Source of the DNA: Burkholderia sp. GAS332
Lineage (GTDB): Bacteria > Pseudomonadota > Gammaproteobacteria > Burkholderiales > Burkholderiaceae
Length of the DNA stretch: 64,000 bases
Direction of reading: 5' to 3'
Assembly (NCBI GenBank): GCA_900142905.1
Contig: FSRV01000001.1
Span: 620,001 to 684,000, forward strand
Shown piece after piece: positions 9,926 to 19,085 of this stretch. The notes beneath the pieces were generated by a model. The model searched no databases and was not told the DNA's origin. It worked only from the letters and a program-made list of their open reading frames with translations. The number at the start of each line of letters is the position of its first letter. The stretch's first letter is position 1. The translations under genes and the position numbers were made by a program.

Positions 9926-11293
9926 TTAGCGCATGCCGGGCATCATGCCCTTCATGCCGCGCATCATCTTCTGCAGATTGCCGCCCTTCAGCTTCTTCAT
10001 CATCGTGCGCATCTGGTCGTACTGATTCAGCATGCGGTTGACTTCCTGCACCTGCACGCCCGCGCCCGCGGCAATGCGACGCTTGCGGGTGGCCTTGATC
10101 AGGTCGGGCTTGGCACGCTCCAGCGGCGTCATCGAATTGATGATGCCTTCCATGCGGCGCATCTGTTTTTCGGCCTGGCCCATGTCGGCGCCGGCGGCGG
10201 CTTGCTGGAACTGGGCCGGCAGCTTGTCCATCAGCGACGACAGGCCGCCCATGCCCTTCATCTGGGTCAGTTGCGCGCGGAAATCGTTGAGATCGAAGTC
10301 GCCGCCTTTCTTGACCTTGTCGGCGAGCTTCTGCGCGGCTTGAACGTCCACGCCGCGTTGCGCTTCTTCGACGAGGGCAAGAATGTCGCCCATGCCGAGA
10401 ATCCGGTTCGCCATGCGATCCGGGTAGAAGACTTCGAGACCGTCGAGCTTTTCGGCGACACCGACGAACTTGATCGGCTTGCCCGTCACGTGACGCACGG
10501 AGAGCGCCGCGCCACCGCGCGAGTCGCCGTCGAGCTTGGTGAGGACTACGCCGGTGAGCGGCAATGCGTCGCTAAAGGCCTTCGCGGTGTTGACGGCATC
10601 CTGACCGAGCATCGCGTCGACCACGAACAGCGTTTCCGCCGGTTTCAGCGTGCTGTGCAGCGCGGTGATTTCGGCCATCATCGCTTCGTCGATACCCAGA
10701 CGGCCGGCCGTGTCGACCAGCAGCACGTCGTGGTAGTGGCGCTTGGCCCAATCCACTGCGGCGATTGCGATATCGACCGGCTTCTGATCCGGTTCCGACG
10801 GGAAGAAGTCCGCGCCGACCTGCTCGGTCACCATCTTCAACTGCGCAATAGCAGCCGGGCGGTAAACGTCGCACGAAACGGTCAGGACCTTCTTCTTGTA
10901 TTTCTCGCGCAGGAGCTTGGCGAGCTTGCCGACCGTGGTCGTCTTACCGGCGCCTTGCAGACCCGCCATCAGGATGACGGCCGGCGGCGTGACGGCGAGA
11001 TTGAGCTCGACCGCCTTGCCTTCATAGTCGCCGCCGATGATCGCGGTCAGCTCGCGCTGCACCACGCCAACCAGTGCCTGGCCCGGCGACAGGCTGCTGA
11101 TGACCTCCTCGCCGAGCGCTTTTTCCTTCACCTTGGCGATGAACTCGCGCACGACGGGCAGCGCCACGTCCGCCTCGAGGAGCGCGAGGCGCACTTCGCG
11201 CAGCATTTCCTGAGTGTTCGCCTCGGTGAGCCGGGCTTCGCCGCGCAGCGTCTTGACGACGCGCGCCATCCGTTGAGTCAGATTGTCGAGCAT
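9926..11293 (-). CDS. ffh: Signal recognition particle protein Ffh
   Basis: This 455-residue SRP54 GTPase binds 4.5S RNA and signal sequences and delivers ribosomes to FtsY. The N domain comprises residues 1-90. The G domain has G1 GLQGAGKT at 111-118 and the DTAGR motif near 190. The C-terminal M domain is methionine-rich, ending QKMMRGMKGMMPGMR. Length is standard. It is divergent from the ypjD-like gene with only 81 bp between starts. Confidence 0.95.
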   Translation of the reverse strand: MLDNLTQRMARVVKTLRGEARLTEANTQEMLREVRLALLEADVALPVVREFIAKVKEKALGEEVISSLSPGQALVGVVQRELTAIIGGDYEGKAVELNLAVTPPAVILMAGLQGAGKTTTVGKLAKLLREKYKKKVLTVSCDVYRPAAIAQLKMVTEQVGADFFPSEPDQKPVDIAIAAVDWAKRHYHDVLLVDTAGRLGIDEAMMAEITALHSTLKPAETLFVVDAMLGQDAVNTAKAFSDALPLTGVVLTKLDGDSRGGAALSVRHVTGKPIKFVGVAEKLDGLEVFYPDRMANRILGMGDILALVEEAQRGVDVQAAQKLADKVKKGGDFDLNDFRAQLTQMKGMGGLSSLMDKLPAQFQQAAAGADMGQAEKQMRRMEGIINSMTPLERAKPDLIKATRKRRIAAGAGVQVQEVNRMLNQYDQMRTMMKKLKGGNLQKMMRGMKGMMPGMR

Positions 11294-11374
11294 GGGGAGC
11301 GATGAACAGTGCGGCCGGAGCAGGGCGCGATGCGGGAGACGTCGCGGAGCAGGGGCCTAGTGTAAACTTCGAAT

Positions 11375-12301
11375 ATGGATATTGTACTGTATGCCCTCAC
11401 TGCGCTCCTCTACGGCGGTCTCGCCGTGGCCGGCTGGCGCTCGCACCGGCACGCCGCCGTGCGCCCCATGCTCGAAAGCGTGCCGCCGGTGCCCGTCGCT
11501 ACGGGCATGCCGGCGTCATCGGCTGCCTCGGGCATGAGCACGTCGGGACGCGCGCTGCTGTTCGTCGCGCTGCTCGCGCACGGCGTGCTGCTGCATACCA
11601 CCATCTTCCCGCAGAACGCGATGGTGTTCGGTTTCGCGTTCGCGTTGTCGGCGATGTTCTGGCTCGGCGCCGGCATCTACTGGATCGAGAGTTTTTTCTT
11701 TCCACTCGACGGCCTTCGCCTGCTCGTGTTGCCGCTCGCCTGCGTCGCTTCCTTATTGCCGCTGGGGTTCGGCGGCGTGCGCGTGCTGCCGTATTCGGCC
11801 GCGCCGATGTTCAAGCTGCACTTCCTGATCGCCAATATCGCGTATGGTTTGTTCGCGATCGCGGCGCTGCACGCGATTCTGATGCTGTTGGTCGAGCGGC
11901 GTTTGCACGCCATGCGCGGCGGCGTATCGCAACGGAATGCGGCTGCGGCGGCCAACGGCTGGTTGTCGAGCTGGCTCGATACCTTGCCGCCGCTGCTGAC
12001 GCTGGAAAAGCTGTTGTTCCGTCTAATCGGCGCCGGCTTCGTGCTGCTCACACTGACGCTGGTGTCGGGCATCCTGTTCAGCGAGCAACTGGTCGACCGC
12101 GCATTGCGGCTCGATCACAAGACTGTCTTCGCGATTCTTTCCTGGGTGATGTTCGGCGCGCTGCTGACCGCGCGCAAGGTTTCCGGCTGGCGCGGCCGTG
12201 CGGCATTGCGCTGGGTGCTGGCGTCGTTCGTCGCGCTGTTGCTGGCGTACGTCGGCAGCCGTTTTGTATTCGAGGTGCTGTTGCACCGTGCTGTAGTGTG
12301 A
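11375..12301 (+). CDS. YpjD/CcsA-like cytochrome c assembly protein
   Basis: A 308-residue polytopic membrane protein with about eight hydrophobic segments. The FKLHFLIANIAYGLFAIAALHA segment, with a conserved His, and the RLDHKTVFAILSWVMFGALL segment match the CcsA/CcmC-like fold seen in YpjD of enterics. A role in haem handling or cytochrome c assembly is inferred from the family; E. coli YpjD itself is poorly characterised. Divergence from ffh is conserved in many proteobacteria. The next gene starts 10 bp downstream. Confidence 0.8.
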   Translation: MDIVLYALTALLYGGLAVAGWRSHRHAAVRPMLESVPPVPVATGMPASSAASGMSTSGRALLFVALLAHGVLLHTTIFPQNAMVFGFAFALSAMFWLGAGIYWIESFFFPLDGLRLLVLPLACVASLLPLGFGGVRVLPYSAAPMFKLHFLIANIAYGLFAIAALHAILMLLVERRLHAMRGGVSQRNAAAAANGWLSSWLDTLPPLLTLEKLLFRLIGAGFVLLTLTLVSGILFSEQLVDRALRLDHKTVFAILSWVMFGALLTARKVSGWRGRAALRWVLASFVALLLAYVGSRFVFEVLLHRAVV

Positions 12302-12311
12302 GTGTCCTGCT

Positions 12312-12635
12312 ATGCGACAAATTTTTCTGCTGATCATGTTGTTCATCGTCGGCCAGTGGCTGGTCAAGGCGCTGCGTCGTCATGACGCGCAAGCGTCGCA
12401 ACGCACGGGCCACGGTGCGAATGGCGCCGCGGGTGCCGGGGGGGCACAAGGCGCAAACGGCGGGGCGCGTGAGCCCCATGCGCCGCCGCAGCTCGCCGAG
12501 CCGATGATCCGTTGTACCGAGTGCGGCGTGCACGCGCCGAAGAGCGACTCCGTGGTGGTGGCAGGGCAGCCGTTCTGCAGCGCCGCGCACGCGCAGCGTC
12601 ACGGCGCGCGTCCGACGGGTCGCGACGCTCGATGA
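12312..12635 (+). CDS. PP0621-like small membrane-anchored zinc-site protein
   Basis: A 107-residue protein with one N-terminal hydrophobic segment (IFLLIMLFIVGQWLV), an Ala/Gly-rich linker and a C-terminal putative zinc site (CTECG...FCSAAHAQRH: three Cys and a His). This organisation fits the PP0621-type family found beside ampD in beta- and gamma-proteobacteria. No function is known. Its stop overlaps the ampD start by four bases (ATGA), so the two are translationally coupled. Confidence 0.7.
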   Translation: MRQIFLLIMLFIVGQWLVKALRRHDAQASQRTGHGANGAAGAGGAQGANGGAREPHAPPQLAEPMIRCTECGVHAPKSDSVVVAGQPFCSAAHAQRHGARPTGRDAR

Positions 12636-13228
12636 GCGTCGCGTTCACCGTCGATGCAGACGGTTGGGTCAGCGCCGCACGCAAACTGCCATCGCCGAAT
12701 TTCGAAGCGCGGCCCGAAGGGGCTGTGCCGACGCTGATTGTCGTCCACAACATCAGCCTGCCGCCGAACGAGTTCGGCGGCACGGCGATCGCCGAACTGT
12801 TCCTGAACACGCTCGACTGCGACGTCCACCCGTACTACGACACGCATTTGCGCGGCGTGCGGGTGTCGGCGCACTTCGTGATCCATCGCGACGGCGCGCT
12901 CGAGCAATTTGTGTCCTGCAACGAGCGGGCATGGCACGCCGGCCCATCGAATTTTTTCGGCCGCGAGCGCTGCAACGATTTCTCGATCGGTATCGAGCTG
13001 GAGGGCAGTGACACCACTGCTTTCGAAGCGGCGCAATACCGCACGCTCAGTGCCCTTGTGACAGCGCTCAAGGCTCGCTATCCGGTCGAGGGGCTGGCTG
13101 GTCACTCGGACATCGCCCCCGGCCGCAAGACCGATCCAGGACCCCATTTCGAGTGGCAGCGTCTGCGGCGCGACACCGCGTTGGCGGATCAGTACTTCCC
13201 CTATCTCAAGTTTTCCAAAACGCCGTAA
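12632..13228 (+). CDS. ampD: 1,6-anhydro-N-acetylmuramoyl-L-alanine amidase
   Basis: A 198-residue cytosolic amidase of cell-wall recycling that releases the stem peptide from anhydromuropeptides. Loss of AmpD derepresses AmpC beta-lactamase in species with AmpR. The zinc ligands are visible as the His in LIVVHN (H39) and in GLAGHSDIAPGRKTDPG (His and Asp). An upstream extension of the frame to 12512 is rejected: ATG 12632 overlaps the preceding stop and gives the family length. It is the last gene of the ypjD-like / PP0621-like / ampD unit. Confidence 0.92.
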   Translation: MSVAFTVDADGWVSAARKLPSPNFEARPEGAVPTLIVVHNISLPPNEFGGTAIAELFLNTLDCDVHPYYDTHLRGVRVSAHFVIHRDGALEQFVSCNERAWHAGPSNFFGRERCNDFSIGIELEGSDTTAFEAAQYRTLSALVTALKARYPVEGLAGHSDIAPGRKTDPGPHFEWQRLRRDTALADQYFPYLKFSKTP

Positions 13229-13258
13229 CGACCCTTCGCGCGACTTCGCGTGATGCGA

Positions 13259-13285
13259 GGAGAGCAAGGCGCTGCCTTGTTCTCC
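13259..13285 (+). repeat. Hairpin downstream of ampD
   Basis: GGAGAGCAAGGC, a GCT turn, then GCCTTGTTCTCC: a 12-bp stem with one G-T pair. It lies 30 bp past ampD. Without a T run it is only a possible terminator. Confidence 0.45.
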
Positions 13286-13346
13286 GGGGAGTCGGCTTCG
13301 CGCCGCGCTATGCAAAAGTCAAGACTTCGAAAGCAAATAAATCGAT

Positions 13347-13374
13347 TTGACCTGTCTTGAAACTACACTATACT
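13347..13374 (+). promoter_or_regulatory. Putative nrdA promoter
   Basis: TTGACC (13347-13352) and TATACT (13369-13374) with a 16-bp spacer. The -10 element lies inside the first NrdR-type box, as expected for a repressor that blocks polymerase. Transcription from here would leave a leader of about 375 nt before nrdA. Confidence 0.6.
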
Positions 13375-13380
13375 TGGTGC
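13365..13380 (+). promoter_or_regulatory. NrdR-type box 1
   Basis: ACACTATACTTGGTGC is a 16-base imperfect palindrome matching the ACAC-(AT-rich)-GTGT form of NrdR boxes. It overlaps the -10 element. Confidence 0.7.
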
Positions 13381-13395
13381 CAGAAATTAGGTTTT

Positions 13396-13411
13396 GCACT
13401 ATATCTTGTGT
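13396..13411 (+). promoter_or_regulatory. NrdR-type box 2
   Basis: GCACTATATCTTGTGT, 31 bp from box 1 (start to start), which is three helical turns. Paired boxes at this spacing are the known signature of NrdR control of ribonucleotide reductase genes. Confidence 0.75.
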
Positions 13412-13415
13412 CCGG

Positions 13416-13448
13416 TGTGTATAACTCTGTGCATAACTGAGTGCATAA
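13416..13448 (+). promoter_or_regulatory. Three phased DnaA-box-like 9-mers upstream of nrdA
   Basis: TGTGTATAA (13416), TGTGCATAA (13428) and AGTGCATAA (13440) are spaced exactly 12 bp apart. The first two fit the DnaA consensus TTATNCACA on the minus strand; the third has one mismatch. E. coli nrdAB is known to be DnaA-regulated, so a replication link is plausible here; binding is inferred. Confidence 0.6.
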
Positions 13449-13756
13449 GTTATGCGGCGCCCCGCTCCCGAGCATGGCGCCGCAAGCATTCCAGGCAGCG
13501 AAAAACAATTCCTGCGGCGCGGCTGGTAGAGAGTCGGCAGCGTCCAGAAACACTCAGGGAAAGGGCACAGCAAGTGATCGCGACACATAGCGTGAAGACC
13601 GTTATCAATTCGAACCAGGCTTCATCGCTGTCGCATCCCGCCACCCGGCTCAGCCGGCCTTTTTCCTGCACCCCATCGCTTGCGCACGCGGCGGCGCAGC
13701 GTTCGTTTTAATCCGCGGCTTTCTCCGCAACATTTCCAAGACCAGGAGCTTTGCAC
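13449..13756 (+). other. nrdA leader region
   Basis: This 308-bp stretch lies between the DnaA-like boxes and nrdA. It contains a short inverted repeat (GCATAAGTTATGC at 13443-13455) at its left edge and no gene that I can support. A 105-codon frame starting at 13394 spans the regulatory boxes and has no family resemblance. Confidence 0.5.
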
Positions 13757-16700
13757 ATGCAAACCACCGACAACGCGACGACCCGGTACGAGGGTTCACC
13801 GGCTGGCCAGGCCTTCGGCCAGGCACAAGGCGCACAAGCGCTCGCGCCGCAAGTGACCTACGCCGACTACAAGGTGATCCGTCGTAACGGCAGCGTGGTG
13901 TCGTTCGAACCGTCGAAAATCGCCATCGCCGTGACGAAGGCATTCCTGGCCGTCAACGGTGGTCAAGGCGCGGCGTCGGCTCGCGTGCGCGAACTGGTCG
14001 AGCAACTCACGCAGAACGTGGTGCGCGCACTCGTGCGCAGCCGTCCGAACGGCGGCACGTTCCATATCGAAGACATCCAGGATCAGGTCGAACTCGCGCT
14101 GATGCGCGGTGGCGAGCACAACGTCGCGCGTGCGTACGTGCTGTATCGCGAGAAGCGCACCCAGGCGCGCGGTCATGACGACCAGATTGTCGCCAGCACC
14201 CCGGGTCTGAATGTCACGGACAACGGCGTGACGCGTCCGCTCGACATGGCTGCGCTGCGCGGCATCATCGAACTGGCTTGCTCGAACCTGGGCGACGCCG
14301 TGAATGCCGATCCGATCATCGCGGAAACGGTGAAGAATCTGTACGACGGCGTGCCGATGGGCCAGGTCTACGACTCGGCGATTCTGGCTGCCCGCACGAT
14401 GATCGAAAAGGACCCGGCATACAGCCAGGTCACCGCACGCATCCTGCTGCACACGATCCGCCGCGAGATCCTCGAAGAGGAAGTCACGCAAACGGAAATG
14501 GCCGACCGCTATGCCGAGTACTTCCCGCAGTTCATCAAGCGCGGCATCGGCGCCGGCCTGCTCGACGACAAGCTCCAGCAGTTCGACCTGAAGCGCTTGG
14601 GCGCCGCGCTCGACAACAGCCGCGACCTGCAGTTCGGCTACCTCGGTCTGCAAACGCTGTATGACCGCTACTTCTTGCATCACGACGGCGTGCGCATCGA
14701 AATGCCGCAGGCATTCTTTATGCGTGTCGCAATGGGCCTGTCGCTGAACGAGATCGACCGCGAAGCGCGCGCCATCGAGTTCTACAACATCCTGTCGAGC
14801 TTCGACTTCATGTCGTCCACGCCGACGCTGTTCAACTCGGGCACGCATCGCTCGCAACTGTCGTCGTGCTACCTGACGACGGTGGACGACGACCTCGACG
14901 GCATCTACGAAGCGCTGAAGGAAAACGCGCTGCTGTCGAAGTTCGCCGGCGGTCTGGGCAACGACTGGACGCGTGTGCGTGCTCTGGGCTCGCACATCAA
15001 GGGCACCAATGGCAAGTCGCAAGGCGTGGTGCCGTTCCTGAAGGTCGTCAACGATACGGCCGTGGCGGTCAACCAGGGTGGCAAGCGCAAGGGCGCGGTC
15101 TGCGCGTACCTGGAAACGTGGCACTTGGACATCGAAGAATTCCTCGAGCTGCGTAAGAACACCGGCGACGACCGTCGCCGCACGCACGACATGAACACGG
15201 CGAACTGGATTCCCGACCTGTTCATGAAGCGCGTGCACGAAGGCGGAGACTGGACGCTGTTCTCGCCGTCCACCTGCCCGGACCTGCACGACAAGTTCGG
15301 CGCGGAATTCGAAACGGCTTACACGGCTTACGAAGACAAGGTCGCGCGCGGCGAGATCAAGCTGTTCAAGAAGCTTCCGGCGGCGCAACTGTGGCGCAAG
15401 ATGCTGGGCATGCTGTTCGAAACCGGCCACCCGTGGATCACGTTCAAGGATCCGTGCAATGTGCGTTCGCCGCAACAGCACGTCGGCGTCGTCCACTCGT
15501 CGAACCTGTGCACGGAAATCACCCTGAACACCAGCGACGCCGAAATCGCCGTCTGCAACCTGGGTTCCGTGAACCTCGTCGCTCACCTGAAGGAACAGGC
15601 CGACGGCACCTTGGTGCTCGACCACGACAAGCTGAAGCGCACCGTCAGCGTCGCGATGCGCATGCTCGACAACGTGATCGACATCAACTACTACGCGGTC
15701 GCCAAGGCACGTAACTCGAACCTGAAGCACCGTCCGGTCGGCATGGGCATCATGGGCTTCCAGGACTGCCTGCACCTGCTGCGCACGCCGTACGCGTCGC
15801 AAGAGGCGGTTGCGTTCGCCGATACGTCGATGGAAGCGGTCTGCTACTACGCTTACTACGCGTCGACGGAACTGGCGCAGGAGCGCGGCCGTTACTCCAG
15901 CTACCGCGGCTCGCTGTGGGATCGCGGCATCCTCCCGCAAGACTCGGTGAAGCTGCTGGCCGAAGCACGCGGCGGTTACGTCGAAGTCGATTCGAGCGAA
16001 TCGATGGACTGGACCGAACTGCGTTCGCGCATCGCCACCTACGGCATGCGCAACTCGAACTGCGTCGCGATCGCGCCGACGGCGACGATCTCGAACATCA
16101 TCGGCGTGTCGGCTTGCATCGAACCGACGTTCCAGAACCTGTATGTGAAGTCGAATCTGTCGGGCGAATTCACGGTGGTCAACGACTACCTGGTACGCGA
16201 CCTGAAGGAACGCGGTCTGTGGGACGAAGTGATGGTCGCCGACCTGAAGTACTTCGACGGCACGCTCTCGCGCATCGACCGCATCCCGGCCGACCTGCGC
16301 GCGATCTACGCGACCGCGTTCGAACTCGATCCGGTGTGGCTGGTCGAGGCGGCTTCGCGTCGTCAGAAGTGGATCGACCAGGCGCAGTCGCTGAACATTT
16401 ACATGGGCGGGGCGTCGGGTAAGAAGCTCGACGAGATCTACAAGCTCGCATGGGTGCGCGGTCTGAAGACGACCTACTACCTCCGCACGATGGCGGCGAC
16501 GCACGTCGAGAAGTCGACGGTGGCGCACGGCGCGCTGAACGCGGTGAGCTCGGGTGGCGGCGAAGGTTCGGGCGGTGCTGCAGGTGGCGCGGCAGGCGGT
16601 TTCGGTGCGAACGACGGCGCGGCTGGTGGTGCCGCGGGCGGCTTTCAGGCTGCAGCGGCCACGCCAGCAGTCGCGGTTGAAGCAGCGCCGGAAGCGGATG

Positions 16701-16762
16701 GTCCGGTGTGCATGATGCGTCCGGGCGATGCGGGTTTCGACGAGTGCGAGGCTTGCCAGTAA
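13757..16762 (+). CDS. nrdA: Ribonucleoside-diphosphate reductase alpha subunit (class Ia)
   Basis: A 1001-residue large subunit that reduces ribonucleoside diphosphates. An ATP-cone allosteric domain lies at about residues 38-130 (KVIRRNGSVVSFEPSKI). Catalytic residues are visible: C371 (SSCYL) and C600 (AVCNLG) as the redox pair, C585 as the thiyl cysteine in NLCTE, with N583 and E587. The C-terminus ends C997-E-A-C1000-Q, the dithiol that re-reduces the active site. Just before it lies an unusual Gly/Ala-rich linker of about 60 residues. The ATG at 13757 is chosen over a TTG six bases upstream because AGGAG is eight bases away. Regulation by NrdR and possibly DnaA is suggested by upstream boxes. 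Confidence 0.95.
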   Translation: MQTTDNATTRYEGSPAGQAFGQAQGAQALAPQVTYADYKVIRRNGSVVSFEPSKIAIAVTKAFLAVNGGQGAASARVRELVEQLTQNVVRALVRSRPNGGTFHIEDIQDQVELALMRGGEHNVARAYVLYREKRTQARGHDDQIVASTPGLNVTDNGVTRPLDMAALRGIIELACSNLGDAVNADPIIAETVKNLYDGVPMGQVYDSAILAARTMIEKDPAYSQVTARILLHTIRREILEEEVTQTEMADRYAEYFPQFIKRGIGAGLLDDKLQQFDLKRLGAALDNSRDLQFGYLGLQTLYDRYFLHHDGVRIEMPQAFFMRVAMGLSLNEIDREARAIEFYNILSSFDFMSSTPTLFNSGTHRSQLSSCYLTTVDDDLDGIYEALKENALLSKFAGGLGNDWTRVRALGSHIKGTNGKSQGVVPFLKVVNDTAVAVNQGGKRKGAVCAYLETWHLDIEEFLELRKNTGDDRRRTHDMNTANWIPDLFMKRVHEGGDWTLFSPSTCPDLHDKFGAEFETAYTAYEDKVARGEIKLFKKLPAAQLWRKMLGMLFETGHPWITFKDPCNVRSPQQHVGVVHSSNLCTEITLNTSDAEIAVCNLGSVNLVAHLKEQADGTLVLDHDKLKRTVSVAMRMLDNVIDINYYAVAKARNSNLKHRPVGMGIMGFQDCLHLLRTPYASQEAVAFADTSMEAVCYYAYYASTELAQERGRYSSYRGSLWDRGILPQDSVKLLAEARGGYVEVDSSESMDWTELRSRIATYGMRNSNCVAIAPTATISNIIGVSACIEPTFQNLYVKSNLSGEFTVVNDYLVRDLKERGLWDEVMVADLKYFDGTLSRIDRIPADLRAIYATAFELDPVWLVEAASRRQKWIDQAQSLNIYMGGASGKKLDEIYKLAWVRGLKTTYYLRTMAATHVEKSTVAHGALNAVSSGGGEGSGGAAGGAAGGFGANDGAAGGAAGGFQAAAATPAVAVEAAPEADGPVCMMRPGDAGFDECEACQ

Positions 16763-17451
16763 AACCTGGCGAGCGCGAAGCAGGCAGCAGGATCGCTGCG
16801 TGCTGAGGGGTGTAGGTAAAGACCCGCATGCAGCGATCGGCAAGCCTGGTAGAAGTGATGCAGACATGACATAGATGAGCGGCGCGGCGAAACGAAATTG
16901 AAGTCGCGCTGCTCGTCGACAAGCAGCCAAGCATGGCAAGCAACTGAAGTCGTGAAGCGGTAGACAAGCGGTAAGCACGTGATAGATGACGCAGTCAGCA
17001 GTCGGCAGCACAGACGAAGCGCTCAACATGAAGCGCTCAGCAAACGCTCCGGTCGATGGTCGATCGACACAGCCGGCCCGATGCATCGCTCGACATTGCA
17101 TTGAACTTCACCTCGCTTGCGCTGACGGACAGGGAACCGCGAGGCACCCACACGAGGCAAACGCCACGTCAGCGAGGCAGCAGGAAGCAATCGCAAAACG
17201 CCTCAAGCACGCTCCGCAATACAGATAGATAGAGCAGCGAAACGTCGCTTTGACACGTTGCTCTTCGAGCTCGCGAAGCACCTCGATGACACACGTTCAA
17301 CACGCTTCACATGAGGCGTCGCACACAGTCTGTTGAACAAAGTGTTGTATGAACGTAGCAACGCGAATCGAAAACAGGATTTTTCATCAGCGAACTCTTT
17401 TAACGCTCGTGAAAAGATGGTACAAACCGTTCTAAATTGATGGTGACATTT
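16763..17451. other. Long nrdA-nrdB intergenic region
   Basis: These 689 bp contain no supportable gene. An 80-codon plus frame (16986-17228) lacks any family resemblance. An 8-bp stem (CGCTGACG near 17133 with CGTCAGCG near 17168) encloses a long loop. No T-run terminator after nrdA and no clear NrdR box before nrdB were found. A separate nrdB promoter or an RNA element is possible but unproven. Confidence 0.5.
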
Positions 17452-18684
17452 ATGCTCAACTGGGATGACGAGATCACTGCCGTAACTCCCTCGAGCGCTA
17501 CGCAACAGAATGTGTTGCGCAACGCTGCGGGATCGGCTGTCGGTTCGCAAGTCGGAACGCGTTCCGCTCCTCACGCTCCCTCGGACCGAAACGTCTTCGC
17601 GTCTCAAGACGTTTTCGAAAAAGGCATTGCCGCTGCTCACGCTGCCGGAACGGCTGCGGTTTCCGAAGCGCGGGTCAATGTCGCCGACAAACGCATCATC
17701 AACGGCCAGACCGACGTCAATCAGTTGGTGCCGTTCAAATACAAGTGGGCCTGGGAAAAGTATCTGGCGGGTTGCGCCAACCACTGGATGCCGCAAGAAG
17801 TGAACATGTCGCGCGACATCGCCCTCTGGAAAGACCCGAACGGGCTGACCGAAGACGAGCGCCGCATCGTCAAGCGCAACCTGGGCTTCTTCGTGACGGC
17901 TGACTCGCTGGCCGCCAACAACATCGTGCTGGGCACCTACCGCCACATCACGGCGCCCGAATGCCGCCAGTTCCTGCTGCGCCAGGCGTTCGAAGAGGCG
18001 ATCCACACGCACGCTTACCAGTACATCGTCGAATCGCTGGGCCTCGACGAAGGCGAAATCTTCAACGCGTATCACGAGGTCGCCTCGATCCGCGCGAAAG
18101 ACGAATTCCTGATTCCGTACATCAACGTGCTGACCGATCCGGGCTTCAAGACCGGCACGCTCGAGACCGACCAGACGCTGCTGCGCTCGCTGATCGTGTT
18201 CGCCTGTGTGATGGAAGGCCTGTTCTTCTACGTCGGCTTTACGCAAATCCTGGCGCTTGGCCGTCAGAACAAGATGACCGGCGCGGCGGAACAGTACCAA
18301 TACATCCTGCGCGACGAGTCGATGCACTGCAATTTCGGCATCGACCTGATCAACCAGATCAAACTCGAAAACCCGCAACTCTGGACGGCTGAGTTCCGCG
18401 CGGAAATCCGCGAGATCTTCCAGCAAGCGGTCGAACTTGAATATCGTTACGCAGAAGATACGATGCCGCGCGGGGTGCTCGGCCTCAACGCGTCGATGTT
18501 CAAGAGCTATCTGCGCTTCATCTGCAACCGCCGTTGCCAGCAGATCGGTCTCGATCCGCTGTACCCGAACGAGGAAAACCCGTTCCCGTGGATGAGCGAG
18601 ATGATCGACCTGAAGAAGGAACGCAACTTCTTCGAGACGCGAGTGATCGAATATCAGACTGGCGGCGCGCTGACCTGGGAGTGA
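17452..18684 (+). CDS. nrdB: Ribonucleoside-diphosphate reductase beta subunit (class Ia)
   Basis: A 410-residue small subunit carrying the di-iron tyrosyl radical. Iron-ligand helices are recognisable: [22 protein letters not shown] and the second EXXH in [13 protein letters not shown]. The radical-transfer C-terminus is present. The start is placed at ATG 17452 ([10 protein letters not shown]), preceded by GGTGA at five bases; in-frame TTG 17437 and ATG 17440 are alternatives. The first 60 residues are Ser/Ala rich and probably flexible. It pairs with nrdA, though separated by 689 bp. Confidence 0.93.
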   Translation: MLNWDDEITAVTPSSATQQNVLRNAAGSAVGSQVGTRSAPHAPSDRNVFASQDVFEKGIAAAHAAGTAAVSEARVNVADKRIINGQTDVNQLVPFKYKWAWEKYLAGCANHWMPQEVNMSRDIALWKDPNGLTEDERRIVKRNLGFFVTADSLAANNIVLGTYRHITAPECRQFLLRQAFEEAIHTHAYQYIVESLGLDEGEIFNAYHEVASIRAKDEFLIPYINVLTDPGFKTGTLETDQTLLRSLIVFACVMEGLFFYVGFTQILALGRQNKMTGAAEQYQYILRDESMHCNFGIDLINQIKLENPQLWTAEFRAEIREIFQQAVELEYRYAEDTMPRGVLGLNASMFKSYLRFICNRRCQQIGLDPLYPNEENPFPWMSEMIDLKKERNFFETRVIEYQTGGALTWE

Positions 18685-18770
18685 TCCGGGTTCGTGTCGC
18701 AGATGCATTCTTTGATGGGGATGCCGGCGGGCTTCGGCCGCGGCAATTTAGTTAGGAGCAGAACCGCCTG

Positions 18771-19085
18771 ATGCAAATCGTGCCCGGTGCGCCGCGTGCC
18801 TTCGCGGCCCACAAACATGGCTGGCACTTTGCGAACCCTTCAGTGGGATGGGCAAACTTCCCCCCGGAAAAAGCCGCTGGCGTTAGCGCCGGCGGCCCGA
18901 TCAAGCAATTGCCGGTGCTGGTATCCAGCATCGACCAGATCTGGCGCGCGGTGCCCATTGGCACCGCGCGCCTTACCGCATTCATTAGCGTAAGCGCGCA
19001 GCACCTGCGTACGCCGATGAATAGCCCGCTTCGTAGCGCGCGCCCTGAGAAGCGTCCGCGGGAAACGGGTTTTGACGAAGGGTGA
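18771..19085 (+). CDS. Uncertain 104-codon ORF
   Basis: An open frame starting MQIVPGAPRAFAAHKHGW, 11 bases after a TAGGAG. No family is recognised and the composition is unremarkable. A perfect 13-bp hairpin (18943-18972) sits inside it, which is more like an untranslated or terminator region between nrdB and the histone-like gene. It is kept only as a weak possibility. Confidence 0.2.
   Translation: MQIVPGAPRAFAAHKHGWHFANPSVGWANFPPEKAAGVSAGGPIKQLPVLVSSIDQIWRAVPIGTARLTAFISVSAQHLRTPMNSPLRSARPEKRPRETGFDEG
18943..18972. repeat. Perfect 13-bp hairpin between nrdB and histone-like gene
   Basis: GGCGCGCGGTGCC, tetraloop CATT, then its exact complement. There is no T run afterwards. It may be a Rho-assisted or transcript-stabilising structure ending the nrdB message. 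Confidence 0.65.

Noticed and set aside
13394..13711. 105-codon ORF in the nrdA leader
   Set aside because: It starts inside the NrdR/DnaA box region, has no family resemblance and no ribosome-binding site of note.
13796..17101. 1101-codon open frame antisense to nrdA
   Set aside because: A GC-rich third-position shadow of nrdA with Arg/His/Val-rich composition and no family resemblance.
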